Shown: positions 1 to 8,601 of the stretch, piece by piece
Layout: every line of letters begins with the position of its first letter
Numbering within the stretch: the stretch's first letter is position 1
From: Kaistia defluvii
Lineage (GTDB): Bacteria > Pseudomonadota > Alphaproteobacteria > Rhizobiales > Kaistiaceae
Reading direction: 5' to 3'
Length of the DNA: 64,000 nt
Assembly (NCBI RefSeq): GCF_040548815.1
Contig: NZ_JBEPSM010000001.1
Location: forward strand, 682,001-746,000
Position numbers and translations under genes: made by a program
Notes under the pieces: generated by a model
The model's database searches: none
Seen by the model: only the letters and a program-made list of their open reading frames with translations
Told to the model about the DNA's origin: nothing

Positions 1-2
1 TC

Positions 3-176
3 CAGATTGCTTCCGTGCCGCTGCGCAACGAGCCGGGCACCGGCGAACTGAACGATTTCCGCATTTTCGACGAACTCGACCGGCTCGGCTATGCCGGCTT
101 CGTCGGCTGCGAATACCGCCCCGCCGGCGCGACGCTCGATGGCCTCAGCTGGATGAAGCAGACGGCGCTTCGCTAA
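3..176 (+). CDS. Hydroxypyruvate isomerase-like protein, C-terminal end (partial)
   Basis: Only the last 57 residues are in the window; the gene begins upstream. The tail carries the block GFVGCEYRPAG followed by a Leu-x-Trp motif near the C-terminus, which is characteristic of the Hyi/OtnI branch of the xylose-isomerase-like TIM-barrel family. Hyi interconverts hydroxypyruvate and tartronate semialdehyde; OtnI isomerises 2-oxo-tetronates, and this short tail cannot tell them apart. It ends in TAA and is followed by a 600-bp gap filled by hairpin repeats. Its position beside two sugar ABC transporters is consistent with a sugar or sugar-acid catabolic locus. Confidence 0.75.
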   Translation, partial: QIASVPLRNEPGTGELNDFRIFDELDRLGYAGFVGCEYRPAGATLDGLSWMKQTALR

Positions 177-245
177 ACCTGGGCATCGGGCATGGAAAAG
201 GCCGGGGCAGGCGACTGCCCCGGCTTTCTTTCATGTCTCCCGGGC

Positions 246-411
246 CGTCATCCCTGCCTCCCATCCCACCACACCCTCGCCGTCATCCCGGGCGCAGCGA
301 AGCGGAGATCCGGGATCCATGCAGCGGGGTTTTCAGGGAGCCTCGCGCGGCAACCGGCACGGCTGAATGGATCCCCGGTCAAGCCGGGGATGACGGCGAG
401 GGTGGGGTGAG
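246..411. repeat. Long hairpin intergenic repeat, copy 1
   Basis: This ~165-bp unit starts with GTCATCCCTGCCTCCCATCC and its halves are inverted copies of each other: ACCCTCGCCGTCATCCC on the left matches GGGGATGACGGCGAGGGT on the right. The middle holds GCAGCGAAGCGGAGATCC and GGATCCATGCAG. The same unit recurs 213 bp later. Repeats of this general look are scattered between genes in many Hyphomicrobiales. It carries no coding signal I trust; the short open frames across it are incidental. Confidence 0.75.
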
Positions 412-458
412 GCGGTGCGTGGTGGGCGCTTTGCTCGGCTGTATATTCGACAAGCCCT

Positions 459-624
459 CGTCATCCCTGCCTCCCATCCCACCCCACGCTCGCCGTCATC
501 CCGGACGCAGCGAAGCGGAGATCCGGGATCCATGCAGCAGGGTTTTCGGGAGTCTCGCGCGGCCACCGCCTCGGCTGAATGGGTCCCCGGTCAAGCCGGG
601 GATGACGCCGAGGGTGGGGTGAGG
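459..624. repeat. Long hairpin intergenic repeat, copy 2
   Basis: Second copy of the unit at 246-411, offset by 213 bp and nearly identical, with scattered substitutions such as GGGCGCAGCG versus GGACGCAGCG. It keeps the same inverted-repeat ends. About 47 bp of non-repeat sequence separates the copies, so this is a tandem duplication of a repeat plus spacer, or two insertions side by side. Confidence 0.75.
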
Positions 625-724
625 GCACTGCATGGCTTGTCTGGCGCTCTGCTGGGGCTAGCTATTCTCAAGCCCTTGTCGCCCCCTGCCTCCCAGGCTC
701 ACCCACCGCGGCGCGCCGCCCCCC

Positions 725-762
725 AAACGAAAACGGGGCCTGAGGTTGCCCCCAGGCCCCGT
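725..762 (-). terminator. Rho-independent terminator of the first sugar ABC operon
   Basis: A 10-bp stem (733-742 with 753-762, ACGGGGCCTG) is followed on the minus strand by TTTTCGTTT. It lies just beyond the permease stop codon at 783, so it ends the SBP-ATPase-permease transcript. Confidence 0.8.
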
Positions 763-782
763 CCGCATCGGTATGGCGGGGA

Positions 783-1787
783 TCAGCCGGCGGCGGCCGA
801 GGGCTTGCCCGTGGCGCGGGCCGTTGCGCTTTCGATCATGATCTTCTGCATGCGGCGGCGCTGCAGTTCGCGGTCGGCGATGACGCCGAGCATGATCACG
901 GCGCCCATCACCGTGTAGTTCAGCGAACTCGGGATACCCAGCATGTTGACGAGGTTCTGCAGCACCTGCAGCAGCACCGTGCCGAGGAAGATGCCGAGGA
1001 TCGAACCTTCGCCGCCGCGCAGCGAACAGCCGCCGAGCACGGCCGCCGCGACGGCATAGAGCTCGTAGAAATTGCCATGCGCCGAGGGCGAGACCGACTG
1101 CGTGTAGAACACGAAGAAGATCGCCGACAGGCCGGTCAGCAGGCCCGCGATCGAATAGGCGGCGGTGATCACCAGCTTGGTCGGAATGCCGGAGAAGCGG
1201 GCGGCTTCCTCGTTCTTGCCGACGGCGAACAGGTAGCGACCGAATACCGACTTGTGCAGAACGACCGACATGACCAGACAGACGGCGACGAAGAAGATGA
1301 AGGCGTTCGGAACCACGCCAACGCGTCCCGAAACCAGCCATTCCAGCGTCTCGTAGCCGCTGCCATAGCCGAAGCCGGCGGTCGAATCGGCGGTGTAGTA
1401 GCGCGCCAGGCCGCGATAGATCAGCAGCCCGCAGAGTGTCACGACGAAGGGCTGCAGCTTGAGCTGCGTCACCAGCAGGCCGTGGATCGTGCCGAGGATG
1501 ACGCCGCCGCCGACCGTGATCAGCAGCGCGAGCGGCCAGGCCAGCTCGTGATTGACGAGCAGGTCGAGGAAGATGATGCCGAGCAGCGCCAGCATCGAGC
1601 CGACCGACAATTCGATGCCGCCGGTGATGATGACCACGCCGACGCCGATCGCGAACAGGCCGAACAGGCCGATCTGGTTGGCCAGGTTGGAGAGGTTGAT
1701 CTGCGAGATGAACTGCGGATTGAGCACCGCGGTAATCGCGCCGATGATGATGATCAGCAGGAAGAGACCGAGTTCTTTCCTAAGCAT
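783..1787 (-). CDS. Sugar ABC transporter permease (RbsC-like)
   Basis: Inner-membrane subunit of a ribose-type ABC importer, 334 residues, with about ten hydrophobic segments beginning at residue 6 (LGLFLLIIIIGAITAVL). The conserved permease block GGIELSVGS and a Gly-rich LGG-SLRGGEGS segment later in the protein place it in the BPD_transp_2 family. I start at ATG 1787, which overlaps the ATPase stop by 8 nt; an upstream in-frame GTG at 1817 has no ribosome site and would overlap further. It is the last gene of the operon SBP-ATPase-permease and is followed by a terminator. The substrate is unknown; such systems import pentoses, hexoses or polyols. Confidence 0.9.
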   Translation of the reverse strand: MLRKELGLFLLIIIIGAITAVLNPQFISQINLSNLANQIGLFGLFAIGVGVVIITGGIELSVGSMLALLGIIFLDLLVNHELAWPLALLITVGGGVILGTIHGLLVTQLKLQPFVVTLCGLLIYRGLARYYTADSTAGFGYGSGYETLEWLVSGRVGVVPNAFIFFVAVCLVMSVVLHKSVFGRYLFAVGKNEEAARFSGIPTKLVITAAYSIAGLLTGLSAIFFVFYTQSVSPSAHGNFYELYAVAAAVLGGCSLRGGEGSILGIFLGTVLLQVLQNLVNMLGIPSSLNYTVMGAVIMLGVIADRELQRRRMQKIMIESATARATGKPSAAAG

Positions 1788-3309
1788 GTTCGATGGCTTC
1801 CTGTTGGATCGTTCCACCGACGGCGAGCGTCAGCACGTTGTGTTCGGAGAATTGGTTGCGTTCGAGATGGCCGGAGACGTGGCCTTCGTGCATGACGATC
1901 ATGCGGTCGCTGACGCCCAGCACCTCTTCCATGTCGCTGGAAATCATCAGGATCGCGACGCCGGCGTCGGAGAGTTCGCGCATCAGCGCGTAGATCTCGC
2001 TCTTGGCGCCGACGTCGATGCCGCGCGTCGGCTCGTCGAAGATCACCACATTGGGCTGCATCGACATCCATTTGCCGAGCACGATCTTCTGCTGGTTGCC
2101 GCCCGAAAGGGTGAGGGCGATCGTGTCGACATTGGGCGCCTTGATCTTGAGCCTGCGGCTTTGTTCCTCGGCCACCTTGTGTTCGGCGGTGGTGTCGACC
2201 AGCGTCATCCGCGAATAGCGGGGCAGGCTGGCCAGCGTGATGTTCTCCGCGATCGGCAGGTCCAGCACCAGGCCGGAGCGCTTGCGGTCCTCCGGCGCCA
2301 GATAGATTCCGTGGGCGATGGCCGAGCGGACGTCGCCCAGCTTCACCGGCTTGCCGTCGATCGCGACGCGCCCGCCAAGCGCCGGGTCGACGCCGAAGAT
2401 CGCCTGCGCCACCTCGGTGCGGCCGCAGCCCACCAGTCCGGCCAGCCCGACGATTTCGCCGCGGCGGATCGTGAACGACACCTTGCTGTTGGCAAAGGCG
2501 GTGGTGACGAGATCCTCGACCACCAGCCCCTGGTCGCGCGGCGGCTGTTTCGGCGGAACATAAAGCGATTTCAGCGATCGTCCGATCATCAGCCGGATCA
2601 TCGCATCATGCGTGATCTGCCCGCGATCGAGCGCGCCGACCCGCTGGCCGTCGCGCAGGACGACGACGCGGTCGGCGCAGGCCATCACTTCGGACAGGCG
2701 GTGGGAGATGTAGATGACGCTGACGCCGGACTGGCGCAGTTCGCCGATCACCGTCAGCAGCCGTTCCGTCTCGGTCAGGGTGAGACTGGAGGTCGGCTCG
2801 TCCATGATGATGACGCGGGCGTCGAAGGAGAGCGCCTTGGCGATCTCGACCATCTGGCGCTGCGCGATCGAAAGGTCCTCGACCAGCGCGCCGGCGTTGA
2901 AGTCCACGCCGAGGCGGTCGAGCAGGGGCTGCACCCGCGCCCGCAGCGCCTTCTGGTCGATGAGCTTCATGAAGCCGCCGAACCGGGGCTCCCGTCCGAT
3001 CAGGACGTTGCTCGCCACGTCGAGATTCTCGAAGAGATTGAGCTCCTGGTGGACAAAGGCGATGCCGGCGCCCGTGGAGCTGTTGACCGTCAGCGACGCG
3101 TGCTCGACGTCGTCGATCCGGATCGTTCCCGCGCTTGGCGCGACGACGCCGCCCAGGATCTTCATCAAGGTGGATTTGCCGGCGCCGTTTTCGCCAATCA
3201 GCCCGAGCACCTCGCCGGAATTGACGGTGAGGTCAACGCCGCTGAGGGCGGTCACGCCCGGATAGGTCTTGGTGATGGCACGTAGTTCGAGAATTTGTTC
3301 TGTCATCAT
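1780..3309 (-). CDS. Sugar ABC transporter ATP-binding protein (RbsA-like, two ABC domains)
   Basis: A 509-residue duplicated ATPase that powers the neighbouring permease. The first nucleotide-binding domain has Walker A GENGAGKST at residues 39-47 and an LSIAQRQ signature. The second half has a degenerate P-loop (GLVGCGRTE) but an intact LSGGNQQK signature. This asymmetry is normal for RbsA/MglA/XylG-type proteins. The gene begins with two adjacent ATG codons at 3309 and 3306. It lies 101 bp downstream of the binding-protein gene, with a hairpin between them, and overlaps the permease by 8 nt. Confidence 0.93.
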   Translation of the reverse strand: MMTEQILELRAITKTYPGVTALSGVDLTVNSGEVLGLIGENGAGKSTLMKILGGVVAPSAGTIRIDDVEHASLTVNSSTGAGIAFVHQELNLFENLDVASNVLIGREPRFGGFMKLIDQKALRARVQPLLDRLGVDFNAGALVEDLSIAQRQMVEIAKALSFDARVIIMDEPTSSLTLTETERLLTVIGELRQSGVSVIYISHRLSEVMACADRVVVLRDGQRVGALDRGQITHDAMIRLMIGRSLKSLYVPPKQPPRDQGLVVEDLVTTAFANSKVSFTIRRGEIVGLAGLVGCGRTEVAQAIFGVDPALGGRVAIDGKPVKLGDVRSAIAHGIYLAPEDRKRSGLVLDLPIAENITLASLPRYSRMTLVDTTAEHKVAEEQSRRLKIKAPNVDTIALTLSGGNQQKIVLGKWMSMQPNVVIFDEPTRGIDVGAKSEIYALMRELSDAGVAILMISSDMEEVLGVSDRMIVMHEGHVSGHLERNQFSEHNVLTLAVGGTIQQEAIEHA

Positions 3310-3360
3310 GCCCGCGAGATGATTGTCCGCGCGTGTGCCCGGACTGCATGTGCACCAAAC

Positions 3361-3394
3361 GCGTCCCCGGCGGGCCGAAGCCGGCCGGGGACGC
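3361..3394 (-). other. Intergenic hairpin after the binding-protein gene
   Basis: A perfect 11-bp stem, GCGTCCCCGGC (3361-3371) with its complement at 3384-3394, has a GGCCGAAGCC inner loop. It lies between the SBP stop and the ATPase start on the same transcript. There is no strong U tract, so it is more likely an mRNA-stabilising or attenuating element that keeps the binding protein in excess than a full terminator. Confidence 0.65.
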
Positions 3395-3410
3395 GCAAGC
3401 GATCGGGCTC

Positions 3411-4379
3411 TTACTTGCCGGACAGGACCTTCTTCAGGTTCTCGCCGAATTCCTTGACGTTGGACTTGTCGATGATCTGCGTCGGGACGATCTGCAGCTT
3501 GTTCTCGGGGATGACCGACTTATCGCCTTCGATGATCTTCGCCATGTTGATCATCGACTGGTAGCCGAACTCGAAGGGCTGCTGGACGACGGTGCCGTCG
3601 ATGACGCCTTCGGCGACGCCCTTGAGGGTCTGCTGGTCTTCGTCGAAGCCGACGATCTTGACCGAGCCGGCCTTACCCAGCGCCTTCACGGCGTTGTAGA
3701 TCTGCGGGGTGTTGTAGGCCCACAGACCGACCAGCAGGTCGATATCCGGGTACTTCGTCAGCGTATCCTCGACATTGGCCTTGGCCTTGGCCTGGTCGCC
3801 GCCATCGGTACGGATGTCGATGATCTCGATCTTGGTGCCGGCGATGGCTTCCTTGATGCCCTGCGAGCGTTCGCGGGCATTGGCGGCGTCCATGGTGCCA
3901 ACGAACAGCATCGCCTTGCCGCCATTCGGCAGCGCCTTCTTCATCAGCTCGCCGGCCTGGCGGCCCGCGGCGACGTTGTCGGTGCCGACATACATCAGGC
4001 GGTTCGACTTCGGCGCGTCGGCGTCATGGGTGATGAGGACGGCCTTGGAGGCGACTTCGTTGAGGATTGCGGTCGAGTCGTCCGGATTGACCGGGCTGAT
4101 GGCGACGCCGGCGACGCCGCGGGCGAGCAGGTCCTCGAGGATCTTCTTCTGCGCGGCGGCCGACATTTCGCCGGGGATGTAGAATTCGATGTTGTAGTTC
4201 GGCAGCTCGGCCTGGGCCTTGTTGGTGCCGGCGCGGGCAATCGTCCAGAAGTCGGCCGGAACGTTCACCACGAAGGCGAGCGTCTTCTTGTCGGCCGCGA
4301 AGGACGGCTGGGTAGCGGTCAACGCCATGGCGATGGCCGACGACGCGATGATCAGGGAACGCCTGTTGAAGATGTGCAT
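3411..4379 (-). CDS. Sugar ABC transporter substrate-binding protein (Peripla_BP_4 type)
   Basis: Periplasmic receptor of 322 residues. A Sec signal peptide (positively charged N-terminus, then IIASSAIAMAL) is probably cleaved after Ala28 (SFA-AD). The mature protein starts with the beta-strand KTLAFVVNVPADFW, typical of the ribose/galactose-binding fold, and has VGLWAYNTP and IVGFDEDQ hinge-region blocks. First gene of a minus-strand operon with the ATPase and permease; expression must start in the 4380-4860 region. The ligand cannot be read from the sequence. The second binding protein (4861) is a different subfamily with a Tat signal, so this is not a recent duplication. Confidence 0.92.
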   Translation of the reverse strand: MHIFNRRSLIIASSAIAMALTATQPSFAADKKTLAFVVNVPADFWTIARAGTNKAQAELPNYNIEFYIPGEMSAAAQKKILEDLLARGVAGVAISPVNPDDSTAILNEVASKAVLITHDADAPKSNRLMYVGTDNVAAGRQAGELMKKALPNGGKAMLFVGTMDAANARERSQGIKEAIAGTKIEIIDIRTDGGDQAKAKANVEDTLTKYPDIDLLVGLWAYNTPQIYNAVKALGKAGSVKIVGFDEDQQTLKGVAEGVIDGTVVQQPFEFGYQSMINMAKIIEGDKSVIPENKLQIVPTQIIDKSNVKEFGENLKKVLSGK

Positions 4380-4860
4380 GGTTTCCTCGCCCTATGATAG
4401 TTTCAAACTGTTTTTTGAATGTGTGGAAATAATCAGGCCCTAGCGCCTGAATGCATCCATTGCCGAACGCGAACGGATCCTCGGTCCTTCGTGTCGCGCG
4501 GATCGATGTTCTGCCGATCCGCATGCCGGGATGTACTGGATAGGGGAGATTTTTTTCCTCGCTCTCCCGTCGGTCGACGGGGTCCTCCAGCTCGGAAGTC
4601 TCTCTCTATGCAGTATAGGTCTTGCGGCGACCTCCTTGCGGGAGATGGCCGGTCAGATCTTAGCCAATCCTGGCGTAACGCCTTGTTTAAGTTCGATGAT
4701 CCTATACGCGGTCTCCCTTACGCTATTGTGCGATGAATAGCGTCGTCAAGCGTAAAAGACGGGCAGAACATTATGAAACGGACCGCGTTGACTATTTTGA
4801 CAGCGCTGTCATGATCAGCCGCTCAAGCTCGCGTTTCGACGAGCGGAGAGGGAGGAAGAG
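4380..4860. promoter_or_regulatory. Divergent regulatory region between two sugar ABC operons
   Basis: This 481-bp gap has no convincing gene and must hold the promoters of both transporter operons. Near the left operon are the dyad TTCAAA-N6-TTTGAA (4402-4419) and, partly overlapping it, AGTTTCAAACT (4399-4409). In the middle is GGCGTAACGCC (4673-4683). A small hairpin CGCTATT-N8-AATAGCG spans 4721-4742. Near the right operon is the palindrome listed separately at 4798. The right-hand gene has a strong ribosome site, GGGAGGAAGAG, directly before ATG 4861. Confidence 0.6.
4798..4811. promoter_or_regulatory. Perfect palindrome, likely LacI-family operator
   Basis: TGACAGCGCTGTCA is a 14-bp perfect palindrome with a central CG, the form recognised by LacI/GalR-family repressors. 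It sits between a good -35 box (TTGACT, 4788-4793) and a plausible -10 (CATGAT, 4810-4815), where a bound repressor would block polymerase. The LacI-type gene at 9536, downstream in the same cluster, is the natural candidate to bind it. Confidence 0.65.
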
Positions 4861-5898
4861 ATGTCTGAAGACAAGCATTCCAAGTCGCGTCGTGATTTTA
4901 TCCGCACTGCCGGCGTCACCGCCGCCGGTAGCGCGGCCGCCATGTTTGGCGGTCTCGGCATCAGCCCTGCCATGGCGCAGGAGATGGCCGCGGCCACCGG
5001 CCGTTCCGAGAAGCCCCTCAAGGCGGCCTTCTCCAACGCCGGCCTGCAGGCCACCTGGTGCGCCCAGGGCAAGCAGGCTGCCGAGCATTGGGGCAAGCTG
5101 TTCAATGTCGAGGTCACCTGGTTCGACGGCCAGCTCGACGCGGTCAAGCAGCGCGCCGCCATCGACAACATGGCATCGCAGAAGTGGGACTTCGTCGCGA
5201 TCCAGGCCTTCGGCATCGGCACGCTGATCCAGCCCGTGCAGAAGATGATTGATGCCGGCATTCCGGTCATCGACATGGACACGCTGATCGCCCCGCTCGA
5301 CAAGATCAACGTCCACACCTTCCTCGCCCCGAACAACGAGTTCATGGGCGCCTCGGTGACTCAGGCCCTCGTGCAGAAACTCGGCGGCAAGGGCAAGATC
5401 ATCATGACGCAGGGCGCGCTCGGCCATACCGGCGCCCAGGGTCGTGCCAAGGGCTTCCAGTCCGTGATCGCCGCCAATCCGGGCATGGAAGTGCTCGACG
5501 ACCAGCCGGCCGATTGGGACGTCACCAAGGCCTCGCGCCTGTGGGACACCTATCTGACGAAGTACCCGCAGATCGACGCGGCCTTCTTCCACAATGACGA
5601 CATGGCACTCGCCGCCTACAACGTCATGAAGTCGCGCGGCCGTACCGACATCCTGATCGGCGGCGTCGACGCCATGCCGCCGGCGATCGCCGCCGTCGCG
5701 GATGGCCGCATGTATGCCACCGTCCGCAATCCGTCCTCCCGCATCCATGGCGGCGCCATCGTCGCCGGCGTCGCGGCCGTGACGGGTGGCGAGAAGACCG
5801 GCGAGGGCATTCCGAAGAATGTCGTCACCGACGGTCCGGTCGTCACCAAGGAAAATGCCGCCGGCATGCAGTGGATGCAGAACCACTTCCTGATCTGA
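4861..5898 (+). CDS. Sugar ABC transporter substrate-binding protein with Tat signal
   Basis: Periplasmic receptor, 345 residues. The N-terminus has a twin-arginine motif, SRRDFI (residues 9-14), a hydrophobic Ala/Gly-rich stretch and a probable cleavage site after Ala39 (AMA-QE), so it should be exported folded by Tat. The rest is a ribose-binding-protein-like fold with IIMTQGALGHTGAQGR and the HNDDMALAAYNVMKS block typical of this family. First gene of a plus-strand operon with an ATPase, a permease and an SDR dehydrogenase. The promoter carries the palindrome at 4798. Ligand unknown. Confidence 0.92.
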   Translation: MSEDKHSKSRRDFIRTAGVTAAGSAAAMFGGLGISPAMAQEMAAATGRSEKPLKAAFSNAGLQATWCAQGKQAAEHWGKLFNVEVTWFDGQLDAVKQRAAIDNMASQKWDFVAIQAFGIGTLIQPVQKMIDAGIPVIDMDTLIAPLDKINVHTFLAPNNEFMGASVTQALVQKLGGKGKIIMTQGALGHTGAQGRAKGFQSVIAANPGMEVLDDQPADWDVTKASRLWDTYLTKYPQIDAAFFHNDDMALAAYNVMKSRGRTDILIGGVDAMPPAIAAVADGRMYATVRNPSSRIHGGAIVAGVAAVTGGEKTGEGIPKNVVTDGPVVTKENAAGMQWMQNHFLI

Positions 5899-5911
5899 TC
5901 CATCCGAACAA

Positions 5912-5952
5912 GCGGTCGCTTCCGCGCGAGACATCGTGCCGGAGGCGACCGC
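5912..5952 (+). other. Intergenic hairpin after the second binding-protein gene
   Basis: A 13-bp stem with one G-U pair, GCGGTCGCTTCCG (5912-5924) with CGGAGGCGACCGC (5940-5952), lies 14 nt after the SBP stop and about 90 nt before the ATPase start. No U tract follows. It mirrors the hairpin at 3361-3394 in the other operon and probably protects the SBP message or partly attenuates the distal genes. Confidence 0.65.
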
Positions 5953-6042
5953 GACGGTTCCTGACAGGCGTTGGCGGCGGGCTCCATCCGGCCGTTCCCG
6001 TTGTCATGCGAAGCGTTCCATGCCGCCGACCCGGTGAAACTG

Positions 6043-7560
6043 ATGACGACCGATCCCCTCGTTCCCAGCGACACGCCGCGCCTGCAGATGCAGGGCATCT
6101 CGAAGTCGTTCGGCGGCGTCGCCGCCCTGCGCGACGTCGATTTCACGCTGCGTGCCGGCGAAATCCATGGCCTCGTCGGCGAGAACGGCGCGGGCAAGTC
6201 GACGATGATGAAGATCATCGCCGGCGTTCATACCGATTACGAAGGCAAGATGCTGATCGACGGGAAGGAAGTGCATTTCCGCTCCGCCCGCGATGCGCTG
6301 GCCGCCGGCATCGGCATGGTGCACCAGGAATTGAGCATCATGCCGGACCTGACGGTGGGCGAGAACGTCTTCCTCGGCAAGCAGCCGGTGACGGGCGCAG
6401 GCATCATAGACTGGCGCAGTATGATGAGCGGCGCGCATGAGCAGTTGAAGAGCCTCGGCATCGATGTCGACCCGAAGACGCGCATGGGTGACCTGCCGAT
6501 CGGGTTGCAGCAGCTCATCGAGCTGGCGCGGGTGATCTTTTCCGGCGCGCGCATCATCATCCTCGACGAACCGACCTCCGCCCTGTCGCCGCCGGAAGTG
6601 CAATTGCTCTTCGACGTGCTGAAGGGCGTGCGTGCCAGCGGGCGCAGCATCGTCTTCATCTCGCATTTCCTCGACGACATCCTGTCGATTTCCGACACGG
6701 TCACCGTCTTCCGCAATGGCAAGCTGATCGTCACCCATCCGGTCGAGGGCATCGACAAGGGCTGGCTGATCGAACGGATGATCGGCGCCGGCCACGAGGA
6801 TCTCGAGGAGAGCTATACCGGCACGATCACGCTCGCCTCGAAGCCGGGGCAGCCCGTGGTGCTGGCGGCGGAACATCTGGGGTATGGCCGGGCCTATACC
6901 GACGTCAGCTTCGACGTGAAAGCCGGTGAAATTCTCGGCATTTACGGCTTCATGGGCTGCGGCCAGATCGAATTGGCGCGCACGCTGTTTGGCAAGATCA
7001 AGGCCGATACCGGCACATTGGCGATCGACGGCCGCAAGCGCCGGCTGCGTAACACGACGCAGGCGCGCGACGCCGGCATCGCCTTCGTGCCGGAGAACCG
7101 CCGCTCCATGCTGTTCTACGAGCAGCCGGTCTACAAGAATGTCTCGATCAGCATTCTCGGGCGCATCTCGCGCCTCTGGCTGAAGCCCAATGTCGAGCGC
7201 GCCATCGCCCGCAAGCATGTCGAGAGCCTCAGCATCCGCCCGCCGCGCGCCGAAGTGGCGCTGGGTGCGCTCTCCGGCGGCAACCAGCAGAAGGTGGCGC
7301 TCGCCAAATGGCTGACCCACCGCCCGAAGGTGCTGGTGCTCAGCGAGCCGACCCGCGGCATGGATGTCGGCGCCAAGGACGATGTCGTGAAGATCGTCCG
7401 GGCGCTGCGCGACGAGGGCCTCGCCGTCATCGTGGTTTCGGCCGAGCCGGAAACCGTCCTGTCGCTCGCCGACCGCGTCCTCGTCATGAAGAAGGGACGC
7501 ATCGTACGCGAATTCACCAATGAGACGATCAGCAAGGATCGGCTGCTGGAAGCCGCCTGA
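6043..7560 (+). CDS. Sugar ABC transporter ATP-binding protein (RbsA-like, two ABC domains)
   Basis: A tandem ATPase of 505 residues from ATG 6043. A longer reading from a TTG at 5971 exists, but it adds residues with no family match and runs close to the hairpin. The first domain has Walker A GENGAGKST and a DEPTSAL Walker B; the second has the usual weakened P-loop GFMGCGQIE and an intact LSGGNQQK signature. In the second domain the Walker B region reads LVLSEPTRG, with Ser where Asp is usual, a common change in the non-canonical site. It energises the permease at 7573, 12 nt downstream. Confidence 0.92.
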   Translation: MTTDPLVPSDTPRLQMQGISKSFGGVAALRDVDFTLRAGEIHGLVGENGAGKSTMMKIIAGVHTDYEGKMLIDGKEVHFRSARDALAAGIGMVHQELSIMPDLTVGENVFLGKQPVTGAGIIDWRSMMSGAHEQLKSLGIDVDPKTRMGDLPIGLQQLIELARVIFSGARIIILDEPTSALSPPEVQLLFDVLKGVRASGRSIVFISHFLDDILSISDTVTVFRNGKLIVTHPVEGIDKGWLIERMIGAGHEDLEESYTGTITLASKPGQPVVLAAEHLGYGRAYTDVSFDVKAGEILGIYGFMGCGQIELARTLFGKIKADTGTLAIDGRKRRLRNTTQARDAGIAFVPENRRSMLFYEQPVYKNVSISILGRISRLWLKPNVERAIARKHVESLSIRPPRAEVALGALSGGNQQKVALAKWLTHRPKVLVLSEPTRGMDVGAKDDVVKIVRALRDEGLAVIVVSAEPETVLSLADRVLVMKKGRIVREFTNETISKDRLLEAA

Positions 7561-7572
7561 GAAGGAATTGAC

Positions 7573-8601
7573 ATGACGTTTCAGCAAACCAGTACGGCGC
7601 GCGCCTCGAAATCGAGCCTCTTCCTGCGCAGTCAGATGCGCAACATCGCGCCGTTCGCGACCCTGATCCTGCTGCTGATCTTCTTCAGCATCGCCAGCCC
7701 GTCCTTCGCGACCATCGACAACGCCTCGAACATCCTCACCCAGATTTCGGTGACGGGCATCATGGCGGTCGGGCTGACCTTCGTCATCCTCTGCGGCGAG
7801 ATTGACCTCTCGGTCGCTTCGATCGCCAATGCGACCGGCATCGTGGTGGCCTATTTCACGCTGCAGGAAAGCTATGTGAACATCGCCAACATCCCGGTCG
7901 CGGGCTGGCTGGCGGTGGCGCTGGCACTTGCTGCGTGCACCGGGCTTGGCCTGGTCAACGCCTTCGGCACGACCGTCATCGGTATTCCATCCTTCATCAT
8001 GACGCTCGCCATGATGCAGATCGGCGCCGGCATCTCGGCGCTGCTGGTGCGCGGACAGATTGCCTATAACGTGCCGGATATCGTCTCGACGCTGGGCGCC
8101 AGCAATGTCGGAGGATTCCCGACCATCGCGCTGGTGCTGCTGGCCTTCCTGGTCGCGGGCCATGTGACGCTGACCTATACGCGCTTCGGCCGCTACATCT
8201 ACATGGTCGGCGGAAATCGCGAGGCGGCGGAATATTCCGGCGTCAACGTCAAGCTGATCCTGGGCGCGGCGCTGGTGATCTGCGCCGTCTGCTCCGGCAT
8301 CGCCGGCATGGTTGGCGTCGCGCATTTCGGCAGCGCCCAGCAGAACGAGTTCGATGGCTACCTGCTCGATGCGATCGCGGCGGTGGTCGTCGGCGGCACC
8401 AGCCTGTTCGGCGGACGCGGCGGCATCGGCAACACGATCGTCGGCCTCTGCGTGCTCGGCGTCCTCAACAACGGCCTCGATCACATCCAGATCGACAGCT
8501 TCCTGAAGATCCTGATCCGCGGCCTGATCCTGCTCGCCGCCCTGATCGTCAACGTCTACGTGCAGAACATCCGCAGCGTGGAACGGGCGGAGGGCGCATG
8601 A
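7573..8601 (+). CDS. Sugar ABC transporter permease (RbsC-like)
   Basis: Inner-membrane permease of 342 residues and about ten transmembrane segments. It has the family block CGEIDLSVASIAN near residue 75 and the late GGTSLFGGRGGIGNT segment. The ribosome site GAGAAGGAATTG precedes ATG 7573, and the gene follows the ATPase by 12 nt, so the two are translated from one message. With the Tat-exported binding protein it completes a second ribose-type importer in this window. Confidence 0.92.
   Translation: MTFQQTSTARASKSSLFLRSQMRNIAPFATLILLLIFFSIASPSFATIDNASNILTQISVTGIMAVGLTFVILCGEIDLSVASIANATGIVVAYFTLQESYVNIANIPVAGWLAVALALAACTGLGLVNAFGTTVIGIPSFIMTLAMMQIGAGISALLVRGQIAYNVPDIVSTLGASNVGGFPTIALVLLAFLVAGHVTLTYTRFGRYIYMVGGNREAAEYSGVNVKLILGAALVICAVCSGIAGMVGVAHFGSAQQNEFDGYLLDAIAAVVVGGTSLFGGRGGIGNTIVGLCVLGVLNNGLDHIQIDSFLKILIRGLILLAALIVNVYVQNIRSVERAEGA

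Noticed and set aside
246..624. CRISPR array
   Set aside because: Two units of 165 bp with internal inverted repeats and a 47-bp spacer do not fit CRISPR geometry; no cas gene is present.
1552..3285. 577-residue open reading frame opposite the first ATPase
   Set aside because: Same reason: antisense to an RbsA-like gene, low-complexity composition and no ribosome site.
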